Shown here: one piece after another, positions 4,787 through 5,911 of the stretch
How the letters are laid out: each line of letters starts with the position of its first letter
Position numbering within the stretch: position 1 is the stretch's first letter
Assembly: GCA_947446155.1 (NCBI GenBank)
Contig: CANFFZ010000115.1
Location: 1-5,911 of the forward strand
Length of the DNA: 5,911 bases
From: Chloroflexota bacterium
GTDB taxonomy: Bacteria > Chloroflexota > Dehalococcoidia > UBA2979
Direction: 5' to 3'
The notes under the pieces: model-generated
Database searches by the model: none
What the model saw: only the letters and a program-made list of their open reading frames with translations
What the model was told of the DNA's origin: nothing
Position numbers and translations under genes: made by a program

Positions 4787-5911
4787 CTAGCCGCCCCCAC
4801 CCTGGCCGGACTGCACCTGGAATCCAACCTGGGTGTATGCGGTGTTCGCCTCGAACGGCCCGATCTCGGCCTGACCGGCGCGACCGTCCGTGTGCTGGAA
4901 CTGCATCTGGGTCGCCCCGCCGGTCGGCACGTCCTGCACGATTTGCCAGCCATCCTTCTGGAGGGTGTCCTTCAGTTTCCCGGCCACGCTCGTGCCGCTG
5001 TCCTTCGTGATCGCTAAGGCGCGGAACCCGGAACTGCCAGGCTGCTGCACCCACTCGTACTCCATGACGACGAGGGCATCGAAGAACGTCTTGGCCGGGA
5101 ACTTCGCCGGTAGGGTCAGGCTCGCCGGCTCGGAGAATGTGCGTGCGTCAGCCTCGACTGCTGGAGTCGCCAGCAGCAGGTACGTGATGCTGGTGCTCGG
5201 CGTCTTCTCGGCAGCCATCGCGCGCTGCGCGGCAGCGAGGCTCTTGCGGTCGTTCACGTCGACCCCGCCGACCTTGACGATCTTGTCGCCCTCTTTCAGG
5301 CCGGCCACTTTCGCAGCGCCCTGATCGACGCGCTTCACAGTGAGATCGTCGCCCAGCGAACCCGCGATCTCCGGCACCGCGCTGGTGCGCCCAACCTTGA
5401 GCGTTGTCTGCTTTCCGCCTCGATCCACGACGAGCTCGTAGGTGGAGGTCCCCGGGCGCTGGTTCACGAGGGCTTGGCCGCGCAGATCGCCGCCGGTCGT
5501 CGTCTCGAAACGCATCAGCGTCCCGGTACCGTCCGCCTCGGCGCCCACGACCTGCCACGGGCGAGCGTCGAGTTGCTCCTGGACCTTCTTGGTCACGTCG
5601 GCGAGCGGCTCCGGCACGTCATAGACGAGTCCGATGAGGTTCCCCACCTCGGGCCGGCGGATCACGTACGAGCCGATCAGTTTCCCGTTCGGGTGGACCG
5701 GGAACTGCAGCCGCTCCTTGGAGTCAGCCGGCAGGCTGGGGTTCAGGAGGTCGGCGAGGTTGTCCGGGAGTTTGGCCTCGAAGATCGCGACGTCCGCGGA
5801 CGGATCTTCGTTGGCGCGGAGCCAGCGCTCCGTCAGGGCGAAGTCACCGCCCGCTTCCTTCGAGTCACTGCAGGCGACCGCGAGCGGGGTGAGCGCAAGC
5901 ACGGCGAGGAG
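4787..5911 (-). CDS. PDZ-containing lipoprotein with duplicated flanking domain, 5' end off the window
   Basis: Numbering the 374 visible codons from the right edge, residues 1-13 are a hydrophobic signal segment ending LAVA before Cys14, a lipobox-like site followed by Ser-Asp, so the mature protein is probably lipid-anchored outside the cytoplasmic membrane. The frame is open to the edge and the basic n-region is missing; the GTG at 5902 would give too short a signal, so the true start lies beyond the window. Residues about 185-248 form a PDZ domain (LTVKRVDQGAAKVAGLKEGD, then IVKVGGVDV), the module that binds C-terminal peptides. Residues about 80-164 and 277-368 are diverged copies of one domain on either side of it, sharing L-x4-W-Q-(V/I)-V, M-x-F, G-Q-A and a Tyr. 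No protease domain is seen, so it is not an HtrA enzyme. The tail is Gly-rich. A binding or envelope-sensing role is inferred; I do not recognise the family. Confidence 0.85.
   Translation of the reverse strand, partial: LLAVLALTPLAVACSDSKEAGGDFALTERWLRANEDPSADVAIFEAKLPDNLADLLNPSLPADSKERLQFPVHPNGKLIGSYVIRRPEVGNLIGLVYDVPEPLADVTKKVQEQLDARPWQVVGAEADGTGTLMRFETTTGGDLRGQALVNQRPGTSTYELVVDRGGKQTTLKVGRTSAVPEIAGSLGDDLTVKRVDQGAAKVAGLKEGDKIVKVGGVDVNDRKSLAAAQRAMAAEKTPSTSITYLLLATPAVEADARTFSEPASLTLPAKFPAKTFFDALVVMEYEWVQQPGSSGFRALAITKDSGTSVAGKLKDTLQKDGWQIVQDVPTGGATQMQFQHTDGRAGQAEIGPFEANTAYTQVGFQVQSGQGGGG

Overview
The window is GC-rich bacterial DNA with dense short genes, a (K/R)KPA(A/V) histone-H1-like tail protein, a fragment of a bacterial flagellin, a lipoprotein signal sequence and at least one possible leaderless start. 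This suggests a flagellated, high-GC bacterium with a Chloroflexota or Actinomycetota flavour. That placement rests on general impression only; no marker gene here fixes the taxon.

Layout. Minus strand 1-312: the N-terminal 104 codons of a lysine/alanine/proline pentapeptide-repeat, H1-like DNA-binding protein that runs off the left edge. Positions 313-563: a divergent intergenic region with an AT-rich core, holding a likely promoter for the H1-like gene, a 9-bp-arm palindrome, a second inverted repeat, and a -10-like hexamer just before the next start. Plus strand 564-3391: a probable three-gene operon of a weakly DinB-like protein, a fumarylacetoacetate hydrolase (FAH) family enzyme with intact metal ligands, and a two-domain nitrilase-fold protein that appears to have lost its catalytic residues in both halves. 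Gaps within the operon are 51 and 8 bases.

From 3414 to the right edge everything is on the minus strand, so the two halves converge at 3391/3414. In transcription order from the right edge these are: a secreted lipoprotein with a PDZ domain between two copies of one unnamed domain (5' end cut off); a flagellin leader with Shine-Dalgarno, start codon and about 17 codons; a beta-propeller gene joined out of frame to that flagellin head and carrying a second frameshift; and a small protein with 16 Cys/His residues arranged as two related zinc-binding modules.

The main points of interest are the double-dead nitrilase beside an intact FAH enzyme, the flagellin/propeller chimera, the duplicated zinc module, and the A-PDZ-A' lipoprotein. 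I see no phage, transposase, CRISPR array, tRNA or rRNA, and no coherent defence or biosynthetic system.
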